Of a stretch of DNA of 61,098 bases, positions 53,319 through 61,098 are shown piece by piece. This stretch comes from Desulforhabdus sp. TSK (lineage in GTDB: Bacteria > Desulfobacterota > Syntrophobacteria > Syntrophobacterales > Syntrophobacteraceae): NCBI RefSeq assembly GCF_022836495.1, contig NZ_BQXM01000032.1, positions 1 through 61,098 on the forward strand, written 5' to 3'. A program made the position numbers and the translations under genes. Below the pieces are notes generated by a model. That model was not told where the DNA came from. It made no database searches and saw only the letters and a program-made list of their open reading frames with translations. Each line of letters starts with the position of its first letter. The stretch's first letter is position 1.

Positions 53319-53349
53319 AAAAAACGGGAATCCATCACGGATCCCCGTT
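53319..53349 (-). terminator. Terminator of the selenocysteine HesB-like gene
   Basis: On the minus strand, AACGGGGATCC and GGATTCCCGTT pair (53339-53349 with 53323-53333; one G-U), 5-base loop, followed by TTTTTT. It begins about 40 bases after the stop codon. Confidence 0.85.
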
Positions 53350-53389
53350 CACAAACTCCACAACGGAGTGGATAGTCCCTAAAGAATTT

Positions 53390-53710
53390 CTAACAACTGC
53401 AGGAACCGGAGCCGCATCCGCCGCCCCCGGCCACGGGCACTTCCGACGAGACCTTAAAACCGGCGCCCATGGCATAGTCAACATAGTCCACTGTCAAATC
53501 TTTTGTCTGCACATGAAGGTCTTTGTCCACCATCATGGTAAAACCGTTCACCTTGAAGACATCATCCGTATCTTTAGGTTCGTCCAGAACCATTGCCAGA
53601 GATGGACCGCCTCACCCACCGGACTGCAGGAAAACACGTATAGGCGTGATTTCCTTTCCCTTGAAATATTCCTTGAGTACCTGTTCCGCCTTTTCGGTTA
53701 CATGGATCAT
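53390..53710 (-). CDS. HesB/IscA-like selenoprotein with in-frame UGA
   Basis: A 106-residue IscA/HesB-family protein if the TGA at 53612-53614 (codon 33) is read as selenocysteine. ATG at 53710 has AAGGAG 6 bases upstream. The first 32 residues (MIHVTEKAEQVLKEYF..., FLQSGG) and the frame after the TGA (GGPSLAMVLDEPKDTDDVF...) join into one uninterrupted family sequence; homologues have a cysteine at this point (SGGCGGPSLA), the conserved first IscA ligand. The C-terminus has C99, C104 and C106 (GGGGCGSGSCSC) for Fe-S or metal binding. HesB-like selenoproteins are described in anaerobes. A gene caller would report only a 67-residue piece from 53593. No genuine frameshift is needed. Confidence 0.85.
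53582..53607 (-). promoter_or_regulatory. Candidate bacterial SECIS hairpin
   Basis: Immediately after the UGA, GUCCA and UGGAC form a 5-bp stem around a 16-base segment containing two GG steps (CUGGCAAUGG). Position (5 bases after UGA) and size suit a bacterial SECIS element bound by SelB, but pairing inside the loop is not convincing by eye. Confidence 0.5.
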
Positions 53711-54284
53711 TATATTCTCCTTTAATTTTTCCTTCGTTGGACTATGAGCCCTTACCACCCGTGGCTGCAGACGTTTCGCCCCACTCTGATCCCTTGGCGA
53801 TTTTATCCACTTCAGGGCTGTGACAAAACTTCTACTGCTTCTATTTACGCCTAATCGTTCGCACGATCTTCGGTTACAAAACCGTCACCTTTAACATGGA
53901 AATTATGCACGATAGCCTTGGAGTCAACCAACTTTCTGTGTTGTATCCTTTTTTCCAAACTAGGTTAATTCGACGATATTATTATTCAAATCGCTTCACG
54001 TCAAAAAATCCATAGATCATATCGATGAAAGAGAAATGTTTCCTAACATTTTATCTATACTTTTTCCACTCCGAAAACTGCCCGAGCCGCATAAAATTTG
54101 TCTATAATGACGCTGCACATGCTCTGATGGTTTCCCCGCCAAGCCCCTGCCCGCTGTCCTTCAATTAAGGAATGGGCAATTGAGCAGACGGTGCTAAAAT
54201 ATTATGTTGAATCGGCCGGGATGGACCTTCTCTGAGGTGTCTGCTGCAATTCCATTAACTTTGATGGAGGAAGAAACACTATTC
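53711..54284. other. Gene-free stretch between HesB-like and DUF3783 genes
   Basis: AT-rich, no gene. On the minus strand a weak TTGACT-N16-TAATTT pair (around 53900-53930) could drive the HesB-like gene. Alternative starts of the DUF3783 gene at 54204 and 54264 extend into this stretch but lack ribosome sites. Confidence 0.4.
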
Positions 54285-54671
54285 ATGGACCAGCCGCCAA
54301 GACTTTTGATGTGGAATTACACGGACGAGGAACAGGAGAGACTTGCTGCCGTATTGAAGGAAGTGGGAGCCCCCCCAGCGTCATCCATCGAAAAAATTCA
54401 GGGGAATCTGACTTTGAAGGAAATCATCCACTCGGGAAGCCAATGCGACGAGCCCCTGATTTCCGATGAAAAGGTCCTCCTCTTTTACAATATTCCCCCC
54501 AAGGGTGTCTATTTTCTCCTGGACCTGTTCAAAACAAAGGATCTACCCCGTCCCATCTACGCGGTCGTGACGGAACATTCCATCGAGTGGCCTTTCGGCA
54601 AGCTCCTGGAGCACCTGATAGAGGAAAGAGATGCAGCGGCCAGGAGGGAGGGGACCTCCGTGGATCCATGA
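54285..54671 (+). CDS. DUF3783-like protein
   Basis: About 128 residues (ATG at 54285, GGAGGA 13 bases upstream; starts at 54264 or 54204 possible). It resembles DUF3783 proteins of anaerobes: RLLMWNYTDEEQERLAAVLKEVGAP, KEIIHSGSQCDEPLISDEKVLLFYNI and FKTKDLPRPIYAVVTEHSIEWPFGKLLEHLIEER. Function is unknown. It is the first of four plus-strand genes with gaps of 70, 76 and 31 bases. Confidence 0.8.
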   Translation: MDQPPRLLMWNYTDEEQERLAAVLKEVGAPPASSIEKIQGNLTLKEIIHSGSQCDEPLISDEKVLLFYNIPPKGVYFLLDLFKTKDLPRPIYAVVTEHSIEWPFGKLLEHLIEERDAAARREGTSVDP

Positions 54672-54741
54672 TACAGCCTTTACGCACGGAAGGCTCCCAC
54701 GCGGAGCCTTTGGAGAATCTCTTCTTCTGAGGCAGGAAACT

Positions 54742-54969
54742 ATGAACGACATTCAACCCGACAGTAAAAAAAACAGCGGCAAATGGCGCCGCCCCAAAAC
54801 GTATGTGTGCAGCACCTGCGGCGACCCTCAGCCCTTCTGCTGGAGCTGCCCCTGTGGATTCATGATCTGTTCCGACTGCATGGAGGAAAATTTCTGGGGC
54901 ATGACGTGCAATGGCATCGTCTGGACATGCCCGGACTGTGGAGCCATACGCAGTTTCGGAAATGATTGA
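54742..54969 (+). CDS. Small zinc-ribbon protein
   Basis: A 75-residue protein with ten cysteines, mostly in CxxC-like pairs: CSTCGDPQPFCWSCPCGFMICSDC and CPDCGAI. This is a double zinc-ribbon arrangement (or an Fe-S binding variant). AGGA lies 5 bases before the ATG. I do not recognise a named family. Its place between the DUF3783 gene and a CoA-disulfide reductase suggests a redox or RNA-related helper role, only by context. Confidence 0.8.
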   Translation: MNDIQPDSKKNSGKWRRPKTYVCSTCGDPQPFCWSCPCGFMICSDCMEENFWGMTCNGIVWTCPDCGAIRSFGND

Positions 54970-55045
54970 AGAACCAGATCTTCACTGCTCCCGACGCACT
55001 TGGGGAATCCGCACACTTTCGAACCGAGAAGAAAGGAAAATATCG

Positions 55046-56791
55046 ATGGAAAAGAAGCGCATTGTCATTGTCGGCGCGGTGGCGTTGGGCCCCAAAGTGG
55101 CGTGCCGGCTGAAACGCCTCCAACCGGATTATGAAGTCATCATGATCGACCAGGACGAATACATTTCTTATGGAGGCTGCGGGATTCCCTATTTCATCTC
55201 GGGAGATGTCAGCGAAGTGCGTGATTTGATGAGCACCAGCTTCCACATGGAAAGAAACACCGAGTTTTTTGAAAACACCAAGGATGTCCATGTCAAGATC
55301 CGTACACGAGTCCTGTCCATTAACCGAGGCGCCAAGACGATCCGCACCCAGGACCTGCTGACCGGAAAAGAAGAAGACCTAGCCTATGACCAGCTGGTGC
55401 TCGCCACGGGCAGCGTGCCCAATCGTCTCCCCGTACCCGGCGCAGACCTGCCGGAAGTCATGCATGTGGCCAACCTCAAGTCGGCCATCGCTGTCAAAGA
55501 GCACATTTCCAAGGGAAAGGTAGACAAAGCGGTCATCGTGGGGGCCGGGGCCATTGGGTGTGAAATGGCTGAAGCCCTGAGCGACCTCTGGGGCATCGAC
55601 ACCACCATCGTGGAGATTGCCGATCAGGTCCTGCCCATCATCCTGGACCGTCAGCTGGCCCGCATGGTCCAGATGCACATGGAAGAGAAAGGTGTCGACA
55701 TTCGCCTGAACGAGACCGTGAAGGAAATCGCCCGGGGCGATGGAGATCACGCGCTTCGCATTACCACATCCCGTGGAACCCTGGACGCCGATCTCGTCAT
55801 CACGTCCGTAGGGGTTCGCCCCAACTCGGAGCTGGCCCGCGATGCCGGACTCCTGGTCTCGCCCCGAGGCACGATCGTGGTCAATCGCCGCCTTCAGACC
55901 TCGGATCCCGACATCTATGCCGGCGGAGACTGCATCGAAGTCCTGCACCTGGTGACGGGCAAGCCCATGTTTTTCCCCCAGGGCTCCCTCGCCAACCGCC
56001 AGGGCCGGGTCATCGGCACCAACCTGGCTGGGCATTTCGCCGCCTTCAACGGAGTCGTGGGAAGTTTTTCCATCAAGGTGTTCGAACTGGGGGTCGCCTC
56101 CACAGGAATAACCCTCCAGGCAGCACTCAGGGAAGGGTTCGATGCGATCCAGGCCCTCGTCGTCCAGGCCGACCGCGCCCATTTCTACCCGACCCAGGAC
56201 CTCATGTACCTCCAATTGATCGTGGACCGCAAAACACGGCGCATCCTGGGGGCTCAAGGGATCGCCCACAACGGCGACGCCCTCGTGGGCCGCATCGACG
56301 CCATCGCCGCCATGCTCCCCTACAGGCCAACCCTGGACGACCTCTCCAACATGGAAGTCGCCTACTCGCCGCCCTTCGCATCAGCTTTGGACATCCTGAA
56401 CGCCGCAGCCAACACGGCGGAAAATATCCTGGACGGCTACAACAAGCCGTTGGATATTGAAGAGTTCGATCGCTGTTTCTTCCAGGAAAAATCAGACGAC
56501 GCCATTTGCCTGGACGTTCGGGGACCGGCCAATGCGGCGCCCTTTGTGGAGCAGTTTGGTGACCGATGGGTCAATATCCCCCAGGAAACCCTGAAATACC
56601 GTATGCAGGAAGTTCCCAGGGACAAGAGGCTCCTGGTGGTGTGCAACTCGGGAGTGCGCTCTTACGAGGCCCTTCGGCAACTGAAGCACGCGGGATTCTG
56701 CCAGGCGGTCAATGTTCAGGGTGGCGTGGCTGCTCTCAAGAAATCCGGCATCCTGAAATCCGACGACACCGCAGACGAGGGTGCGGAATAG
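55046..56791 (+). CDS. CoA-disulfide reductase/NADH oxidase with C-terminal rhodanese domain
   Basis: A 581-residue flavoenzyme of the CoADR-Rhd type. The FAD site near the N-terminus reads IVIVGAVALGPKVACRL: where the family usually has GxGxxG, the third glycine position is altered, which is common in this group. The active-site cysteine is C45 in SYGGCGIPYFISG. The NAD site is VIVGAGAIGCEMAEAL, with YAGGDCIE as the FAD ribose motif. The rhodanese domain (about 475-575) carries C in LVVCNSGVRSYEA. Known relatives reduce CoA-disulfide, persulfides or polysulfide with NAD(P)H; a sulfur-handling role fits this organism. AAGGA precedes the ATG by 8 bases. Confidence 0.92.
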   Translation: MEKKRIVIVGAVALGPKVACRLKRLQPDYEVIMIDQDEYISYGGCGIPYFISGDVSEVRDLMSTSFHMERNTEFFENTKDVHVKIRTRVLSINRGAKTIRTQDLLTGKEEDLAYDQLVLATGSVPNRLPVPGADLPEVMHVANLKSAIAVKEHISKGKVDKAVIVGAGAIGCEMAEALSDLWGIDTTIVEIADQVLPIILDRQLARMVQMHMEEKGVDIRLNETVKEIARGDGDHALRITTSRGTLDADLVITSVGVRPNSELARDAGLLVSPRGTIVVNRRLQTSDPDIYAGGDCIEVLHLVTGKPMFFPQGSLANRQGRVIGTNLAGHFAAFNGVVGSFSIKVFELGVASTGITLQAALREGFDAIQALVVQADRAHFYPTQDLMYLQLIVDRKTRRILGAQGIAHNGDALVGRIDAIAAMLPYRPTLDDLSNMEVAYSPPFASALDILNAAANTAENILDGYNKPLDIEEFDRCFFQEKSDDAICLDVRGPANAAPFVEQFGDRWVNIPQETLKYRMQEVPRDKRLLVVCNSGVRSYEALRQLKHAGFCQAVNVQGGVAALKKSGILKSDDTADEGAE

Positions 56792-56822
56792 TTTTATGGA
56801 AGGCATGCATGAGAGGCGCGAC

Positions 56823-58130
56823 ATGACACCCCTGGCCCTCTTCTGGGACCAGTCCCTGGTGTGGGGTTTGGTCTTTTGGGAAACCCTGCAAAAGCTGGCC
56901 ATTCCCTTCACGCTGCTGACGGGGAAAGACATCGCCGAAGGGCGCCTGGCGCATTACAGGGTCCTCGTCGTCCCGGGAGGCTGGGCATCCCACAAGATGA
57001 AGGCCCTTGGAAAACAGGGCCGTGAAGAAATCGACCGCTTCATCCTGAGGGGAGGCAGCTACCTGGGCTTTTGCGGAGGCGCGGGACTCGCTCTCTCCAG
57101 TCCGCCGTCCCTCTCACTGGTTCCACTGGAGCGCATGCCCCTTTCGGAAAGGCTTCCCAGCGCCAGCGGGGGGGTCCTGGTTCAAGGAGACTCGGACCAT
57201 CCTGCCTGGCGGGGGCTGCCGGAGCAGCTACCCCTTTCCATCTGGTGGCCCTCTCAGTTTTCGGGAGCCCTGACGGCATCCGTGCGCCCACTGGCGACCT
57301 ATGCGGCAACAGGTGAGGACTTCATGGTTGCGGATCTGCCCGTTTCCGATCTCACGCTTGCCGCCGAAGAGGGAGGGTCCACACCCTGGGATGCTCTGGA
57401 AGCGGCCTACGGCATCAACTTGAAGCCCGAAAGGCTCCTGGGGCATCCGGCCATCATCGAAGCCACCCGGGGCAGGGGGAGGTTGATCCTCTCCTATCCC
57501 CACATGGAGACTCCGGAGGATCGCTGGGGGCACGCCCTCCTCCGGAATGTCCTGACCTACCTGGATGACAAGGCTTCCGACGCTCTCCTCCCCCTCCCCG
57601 CTCCTCCTCCAGCGCCGGGGAATGCTTCCCCATCGCTCCCGGGCAGGGGATCCATGGAGTCTCTCATGCGCGCGAGGGATGCCGCCGACGATCTCATCCG
57701 ATTCGGAGAAAGGCATCTGCTCTGGACTTGGCGGAGGCCTTGGCTTCTTCATTGGAAACGGGGGATCCGGGGACTGGAATACGGCACCTTGGCCGTAACC
57801 CTCAAGGCTTTGGTGGAAATGGGTGGTCGGATCGCAAACGAAGCAGGGGCTTTCGATCCATGGCGGGAAGAGGCAGACAGAATCGAGAGAAATATTCTGG
57901 AATTCTGCCGTTTGGCCAGGCGCTTACTGATCGAGGAAAAGCTGGCGGGCCTCACGGGCACCGTCAGCAAACTGGGAAGTGTGAACAAGGTCGTGGACGG
58001 TCTACGACAGCAGCTCTTCGGAGGCAGCATGAGCCATGGAGGGCTTTCCGGCGAGCTCTTCAACGCCATCGATACGCTGCTTTTGCAGGTTTTGCGCTTT
58101 TTACCTGGAAATATACGCATGAAGCATTGA
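56823..58130 (+). CDS. BPL_N/GATase1-like protein with helical C-terminal domain
   Basis: A 435-residue protein. Residues 1-255 match the class I amidotransferase-like BPL_N fold found at the N-terminus of eukaryotic biotin ligases: LVVPGGWASHKMKALGKQGREEIDRFILRGGSYLGFCGGAGLAL has the GFCGG nucleophile-type elbow, and RGRGRLILSYPHMETPED carries a late histidine. No biotin-ligase catalytic part follows; instead, after a Pro-rich linker (about 260-285), there is a helical domain of about 150 residues. ATG at 56823 has GAGAGG 6 bases upstream. It is the last gene of the four-gene set. Function unknown. Confidence 0.85.
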   Translation: MTPLALFWDQSLVWGLVFWETLQKLAIPFTLLTGKDIAEGRLAHYRVLVVPGGWASHKMKALGKQGREEIDRFILRGGSYLGFCGGAGLALSSPPSLSLVPLERMPLSERLPSASGGVLVQGDSDHPAWRGLPEQLPLSIWWPSQFSGALTASVRPLATYAATGEDFMVADLPVSDLTLAAEEGGSTPWDALEAAYGINLKPERLLGHPAIIEATRGRGRLILSYPHMETPEDRWGHALLRNVLTYLDDKASDALLPLPAPPPAPGNASPSLPGRGSMESLMRARDAADDLIRFGERHLLWTWRRPWLLHWKRGIRGLEYGTLAVTLKALVEMGGRIANEAGAFDPWREEADRIERNILEFCRLARRLLIEEKLAGLTGTVSKLGSVNKVVDGLRQQLFGGSMSHGGLSGELFNAIDTLLLQVLRFLPGNIRMKH

Positions 58131-58137
58131 AAACTTC

Positions 58138-58206
58138 TTTTTTGTAGGAGCGGCTTCCAGCCGCGACAGTGAGCCAGTCGCGGCTGGAAGCCGCTCCTAC
58201 AAAAAA
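58138..58206. repeat. Perfect 30-bp inverted repeat, possibly a bidirectional terminator
   Basis: Arms 58138-58167 and 58177-58206 are perfectly complementary around a 9-base loop; the outer ends are six T and six A, so an RNA from either strand would form a long GC-rich hairpin followed by a U run (plus strand weak, minus strand good). The core GTAGGAGCGGCTTCCAGCCGC is of a kind dispersed in many genomes. It lies between convergent genes. Confidence 0.8.
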
Positions 58207-58358
58207 ACAGGGAACCACATAAATCGGAAGTTTTATACCTTATCGAGTTTATTATACGAGGGGCTCATCTCTCCTCAGTTGAAGATGTCGGAGGGCGCGG
58301 TCATCTCGCTGATACACGATGACGTTTGAGGGTCCCAGCCTTTTTATCGCGCCAAAAG

Positions 58359-58820
58359 CTACCGTATTCCGTAAAAGAATGCGGCGGCCGCCGCCAGAAC
58401 GCCCGTTGCTACGTATTCCATGGCGCTGCCCGTTCTAAAAAGCCCCAAAGCGACCTTGCGGGTAGAGACTCGAATGCCCTGGGGCGTGAGAACATCCCCG
58501 GCCAGATGAAGCAGCCCCGGAAGAAAAAGCACCCAGGTCCGGATGGTAAGCCATCCCTGAAGCCCCCCCTCCAGGGGAGGCACGAGGATGCGGGGAATGC
58601 CCGGCAGCAGGAGGGGGCACGCCAGGAGCACCAGCAGGGGCACCAACCATACCAGCACCTCATGGGTCCAGGTGCGGTGGGCAAAAATCCGCACCCCCCA
58701 AACCACCTCCAGTTGATCGGGCAACGCCGCAAAGGACGCACAATAGAGGATTTCCACAGGATAAAGCCCCATCATGAACGCTATGGATGCGGCCATGACA
58801 GCGTGGTTGCGCCATTTCAC
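58359..58820 (-). CDS. YdjM-like membrane-bound metal-dependent hydrolase
   Basis: A 153-residue membrane protein of the YdjM/LexA-regulated hydrolase family (PF04307-like). Four or so hydrophobic segments are visible, and the conserved metal motifs are present: an early NHAVMAAS histidine, AALPDQLE aspartate, FAHRTWTHEVL and LLHLAGDVLTPQGI. The enzymatic role of the family is undefined. It ends the minus-strand pair with the YchF-like gene, 15 bases downstream of it. Confidence 0.85.
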   Translation of the reverse strand: MKWRNHAVMAASIAFMMGLYPVEILYCASFAALPDQLEVVWGVRIFAHRTWTHEVLVWLVPLLVLLACPLLLPGIPRILVPPLEGGLQGWLTIRTWVLFLPGLLHLAGDVLTPQGIRVSTRKVALGLFRTGSAMEYVATGVLAAAAAFFYGIR

Positions 58821-58835
58821 GGGGTCTTGCTCTCC

Positions 58836-59879
58836 TCAGACATTGAAGCGGAAATGAATGATGTCCCCATCCTGGACCGGATAAGTCTTCCCTTCCAGTC
58901 GCACCAAACCCTGTTTGCGGGCCGCAGCATAATCCCCGGTACTCCGCAGGTCTTCGTAAGCCACGACTTCGGCCCGGATGAAGCCTCGTTGAATATCCGA
59001 GTGGATGACTCCCGCGGATTCCTGTGCGGACAAATTCCGGGGAATGGTCCAGGCCTTCACTTCGTCTTCCCCCACCGTGAAGAAAGTCGCCAGGTGCAGG
59101 AGCGAAAAAGAATGCTGGATGACTCGGTCCAGAGCGGATTCCACAATGCCGAAATCCTGCTGAAAGATTTCGGCCTCTTCTTCGGGAAGCTGCGCCATTT
59201 CCATTTCGAGCTTTCCGCGAACCACCATGGCATCGGCAGAACCCAGGGAAAGGTCGGGCAAAGTTTCATCGTCGTCGGCATTGTTGACGATGACCAGGAG
59301 GGGCTTGCTGGAGAGGAAGGTGAAACCTCGAAGCTCCGGGGCGTTGGCCAGCTCGGGCCTGGTGCGGAGGGGAGTTTCCGCATTCAGCAATTCGGCGCAC
59401 GCCTGGAGCAGTTCCCTCTCGGCGCCCTGGATCTTTTTGCCACGCTTCTGCTCCATTTCGAGCTTCTCCAGGCGCTTTTCGATGGTCGCCAGGTCGGCGA
59501 TGAGGAATTCATCTTCCAGCTCCTGGTAGTCCTTGGCCGGATGAGGCGCGTCCATGCCGGGATCCGAGAAATTCCGCACCACCATCAGAAACGCGTCCAT
59601 GGGACGCATGTGATTGAGGAGCAGCGCTATATATTCCTGTTTGTTGTCGATGCCTCCGGCCATGCCCTGCAGGTCCATGTAGGTGACCTGAGCATACGCC
59701 GTCTTTTTGGGCTGGTAGAGCCCCGTCAGCCAGTCCACCCTGGGATCGGGCACGGGAACTACGCCGAGGGCCGGAACCACCTGGCCTCCCGCCGGCACGG
59801 ATTCTCCGCTCCGCCGGGTCAGTGCGTTGAAAATGGTGGTTTTGCCCGAACGTCCGAGCCCAATGATTCCAAGCTTCAT
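58836..59879 (-). CDS. YchF-like GTPase/ATPase
   Basis: A 347-residue Obg-superfamily protein of the YchF/Ola1 type. G1 is GLGRSGKTTIFNAL (canonical YchF has GLPNVGKST), G3 MDLQGMAGG instead of the usual DIAGLV, and G4 VNNADDD in place of NxxE, so nucleotide preference is hard to predict. The coiled-coil region (about 125-160) and the C-terminal DUF933/TGS-like domain (TWTIPRNLSAQESAGVIHSDIQRGFIRAEVV, GKTYPVQDGDIIHFRFNV) are clear. It is thus a divergent paralogue rather than the housekeeping YchF. GGGAGAGG lies just before the ATG. Confidence 0.9.
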   Translation of the reverse strand: MKLGIIGLGRSGKTTIFNALTRRSGESVPAGGQVVPALGVVPVPDPRVDWLTGLYQPKKTAYAQVTYMDLQGMAGGIDNKQEYIALLLNHMRPMDAFLMVVRNFSDPGMDAPHPAKDYQELEDEFLIADLATIEKRLEKLEMEQKRGKKIQGAERELLQACAELLNAETPLRTRPELANAPELRGFTFLSSKPLLVIVNNADDDETLPDLSLGSADAMVVRGKLEMEMAQLPEEEAEIFQQDFGIVESALDRVIQHSFSLLHLATFFTVGEDEVKAWTIPRNLSAQESAGVIHSDIQRGFIRAEVVAYEDLRSTGDYAAARKQGLVRLEGKTYPVQDGDIIHFRFNV

Positions 59880-60101
59880 ATTCCTCTCCCTGCCTTTTAG
59901 AAATCATGTTCAACCGGGCTTCGCCTGCATACGGAACCCGTTGCCGTCAATGCAATATTTTTGTATGGTGAAATTACATTTCGCCTTGATAAATCCGGAT
60001 GGCCCTCCGCACACGAGAGGCACAGCGATGGAGGAACATACTCAAAGCCTTTGGAAACGTCAATCATTCCCCCTCTTCGCGATCTTCCCCGGCCGCAGGG
60101 A

Positions 60102-61098
60102 ATGGCAGACGGGTTGCCGCGGCAGCTCCAGCCCGAGGTTTGCCGCAGCCTTTTCATCCTCAATTTCATCCTGCATCCCACTCCCGCCAAAGCCCACCGG
60201 TTTGAAGGCCCCGGTTATCACGACATCTTGAGGCAGTGGATCGAGAGCGGACTCACCGCCGAGGAGGACCTGCAGGCATGGCTCCAGGAGTGCGTCCCCT
60301 CCTTTTCCGCTGACCGGAAGCACCTCGCCCGCGCCTGCCGTGAGTCCGATGCACTGGACGCGAAAGGCATCTGGGCCGCAGTCTTCGATGCAGACCTTCC
60401 TCCCTCGGGCCATCATCCGTCGTGCCCTCAGGTACTCTTCGGAAAAGGCCCCCTCGACCGGTCCCATCCCTGGGTGGCCGTTTTCAATTCCCGGAAGAGA
60501 AAAGGCCCTCAGCCCGAAGCACCCTGGCTGCAAGCCCTGCGCTCGCTGCTCCGATATTCCGATCCCGAGCGCAAAGGGTTTGCCTCCAGTCTCGGCACCT
60601 TGACCTATGACCTGATCACAGCACACGCTCAACGTGCCGGGGCACCTCTTCTGCTCCTACTACCGACCGCCATGGAAGACCTCTGCACAGGCAGATCGGA
60701 AAATTCCCCAGTCCCTCTGCACGCCTTCCATTTCCCTCCCACCGTGATGACCTGCCTCACCCGCGCTGTGCATTGCCCCAAAGCCACCCGCATGGCCTGC
60801 CGGGACCGCCTCCTGGCAAGCCTCGCAGATCTCCACTGGGTGCTCGAAATTCGGGCGGGCGGCAATATGGAGGCAGTTTTGAACGCACAGCAGGCCCACC
60901 GCCTCCGCGTCCAGTGGGTCCTGACAGCCGGTCGAACTGCGGCAGCCACAGACGGCAGCGTCCATTTGACGGACCGGTTCCCGCGCTGGTCCAGGGAATT
61001 CTCGCTGGAATCGACTTTCGACGACTCTGCGCCGAACCCGAAATTTTGTCCTGCCGCATCTCTTCCGACCATCCCCGCCCCCCGCCTTGGATCACTCC
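60102..61098 (+). CDS. Unrecognised protein, 3' end beyond the window
   Basis: The frame is open from 59901 to the last base without a stop, and codon use is strongly coding-like (GC-rich third positions). I take ATG 60102 as start (CAGGG just before it; TTG at 60051 or 59961 possible), giving at least 332 residues. No family recognised. Visible segments: a helical N-terminus with GYHDILRQWIESGLTAEEDLQAWL, a central HPWVAVFNSRKRK, a GTLTYDLITAHAQRAGAPLLLLL hydrophobic strand, and LHWVLEIRAGGNMEAVL. No signal peptide. Six cysteines are scattered without motif. It could be part of a DNA-processing or enzyme cluster beyond 61 kb, which cannot be judged here. Confidence 0.7.
   Translation, partial: MADGLPRQLQPEVCRSLFILNFILHPTPAKAHRFEGPGYHDILRQWIESGLTAEEDLQAWLQECVPSFSADRKHLARACRESDALDAKGIWAAVFDADLPPSGHHPSCPQVLFGKGPLDRSHPWVAVFNSRKRKGPQPEAPWLQALRSLLRYSDPERKGFASSLGTLTYDLITAHAQRAGAPLLLLLPTAMEDLCTGRSENSPVPLHAFHFPPTVMTCLTRAVHCPKATRMACRDRLLASLADLHWVLEIRAGGNMEAVLNAQQAHRLRVQWVLTAGRTAAATDGSVHLTDRFPRWSREFSLESTFDDSAPNPKFCPAASLPTIPAPRLGSL

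Noticed and set aside
53390-53593. A free-standing 67-residue gene after the UGA
   Set aside because: It lacks the N-terminal half of the family and a ribosome site; the upstream frame joins it exactly through the UGA, so it is part of the selenoprotein.
1-61098. CRISPR arrays, tRNA and rRNA genes
   Set aside because: No regularly spaced direct repeats, no GTTCRANTC arms within cloverleaf-length gaps and no rRNA-like segments were seen in the gene-free stretches.

Overview
The window looks like chromosome of a free-living, strictly anaerobic sulfate-reducing bacterium of the former Deltaproteobacteria. A Syntrophobacter or Desulforhabdus-like relative is my best guess, by inference only. The evidence is a reductive-type dissimilatory sulfite reductase cluster (dsrD, dsrA, dsrB, dsrN, dsrC), a tetraheme cytochrome c3, a Desulfovibrio africanus FdIII-type ferredoxin with an Asp ligand, a siroheme-decarboxylase (alternative heme pathway) gene, B12-dependent ribonucleotide reductase, and a HesB/IscA-like gene read through an in-frame UGA (selenocysteine). 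The DNA is fairly GC-rich and most gene starts have good Shine-Dalgarno sites.

Layout. 1-2.8 kb is mobile DNA: the end of an IS630-type transposase fused onto a 5'-truncated group II intron reverse transcriptase, the intron 3' end, then what looks like integron cassette DNA. One cassette carries higBA and ends in a recognisable attC site; the next carries a DUF262 gene that is cut off. An array of small hairpins follows. 3-11 kb holds tamB-tamA and an outer-membrane efflux lipoprotein, all on the minus strand. 11-22 kb holds nrdJ, nfi, a TPR protein, a large uncharacterised protein, a D,D-carboxypeptidase with a histone-like tail, mreB and a NifA-type sigma-54 activator. 22-31 kb is a plus-strand run: hydantoinase-like, histone-deacetylase-like, rlmN, hisI, hisG, a TPR-SPOR lipoprotein, an aminotransferase and engB. 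31-35 kb, minus strand: a divergent short cysteinyl-tRNA synthetase homologue, an HPF/cold-shock fusion and a hydrolase-OsmC fusion.

35-44 kb is the sulfite-reduction island: cytochrome c3 (+), 7Fe-type ferredoxin (-), and the dsr operon transcribed leftward as dsrD-dsrA-dsrB-dsrN-dsrC. The dsr promoter carries a GTGA-N6-TCAC palindrome at the predicted transcription start. A TPR protein and a SlyD-type isomerase diverge from it, followed by a fused AhbA-AhbB-like siroheme decarboxylase. The sulfite reductase needs siroheme, DsrN amidates siroheme, and Ahb turns siroheme toward heme for cytochromes such as c3, so the island links the enzyme, its cofactor and the electron carriers.

44-50 kb is a kinase-like protein of unknown role and a trehalose operon with both TreT and OtsAB routes plus a DUF5752-like gene. 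50-61 kb holds a metallo-beta-lactamase-fold hydrolase, typA, the selenocysteine HesB-like gene, a plus-strand set (DUF3783-like, small zinc ribbon, CoA-disulfide-reductase/rhodanese, BPL_N-like), a YdjM-like membrane protein, a YchF-like GTPase, and an unrecognised gene running off the right end. No tRNA, rRNA or CRISPR array was seen.
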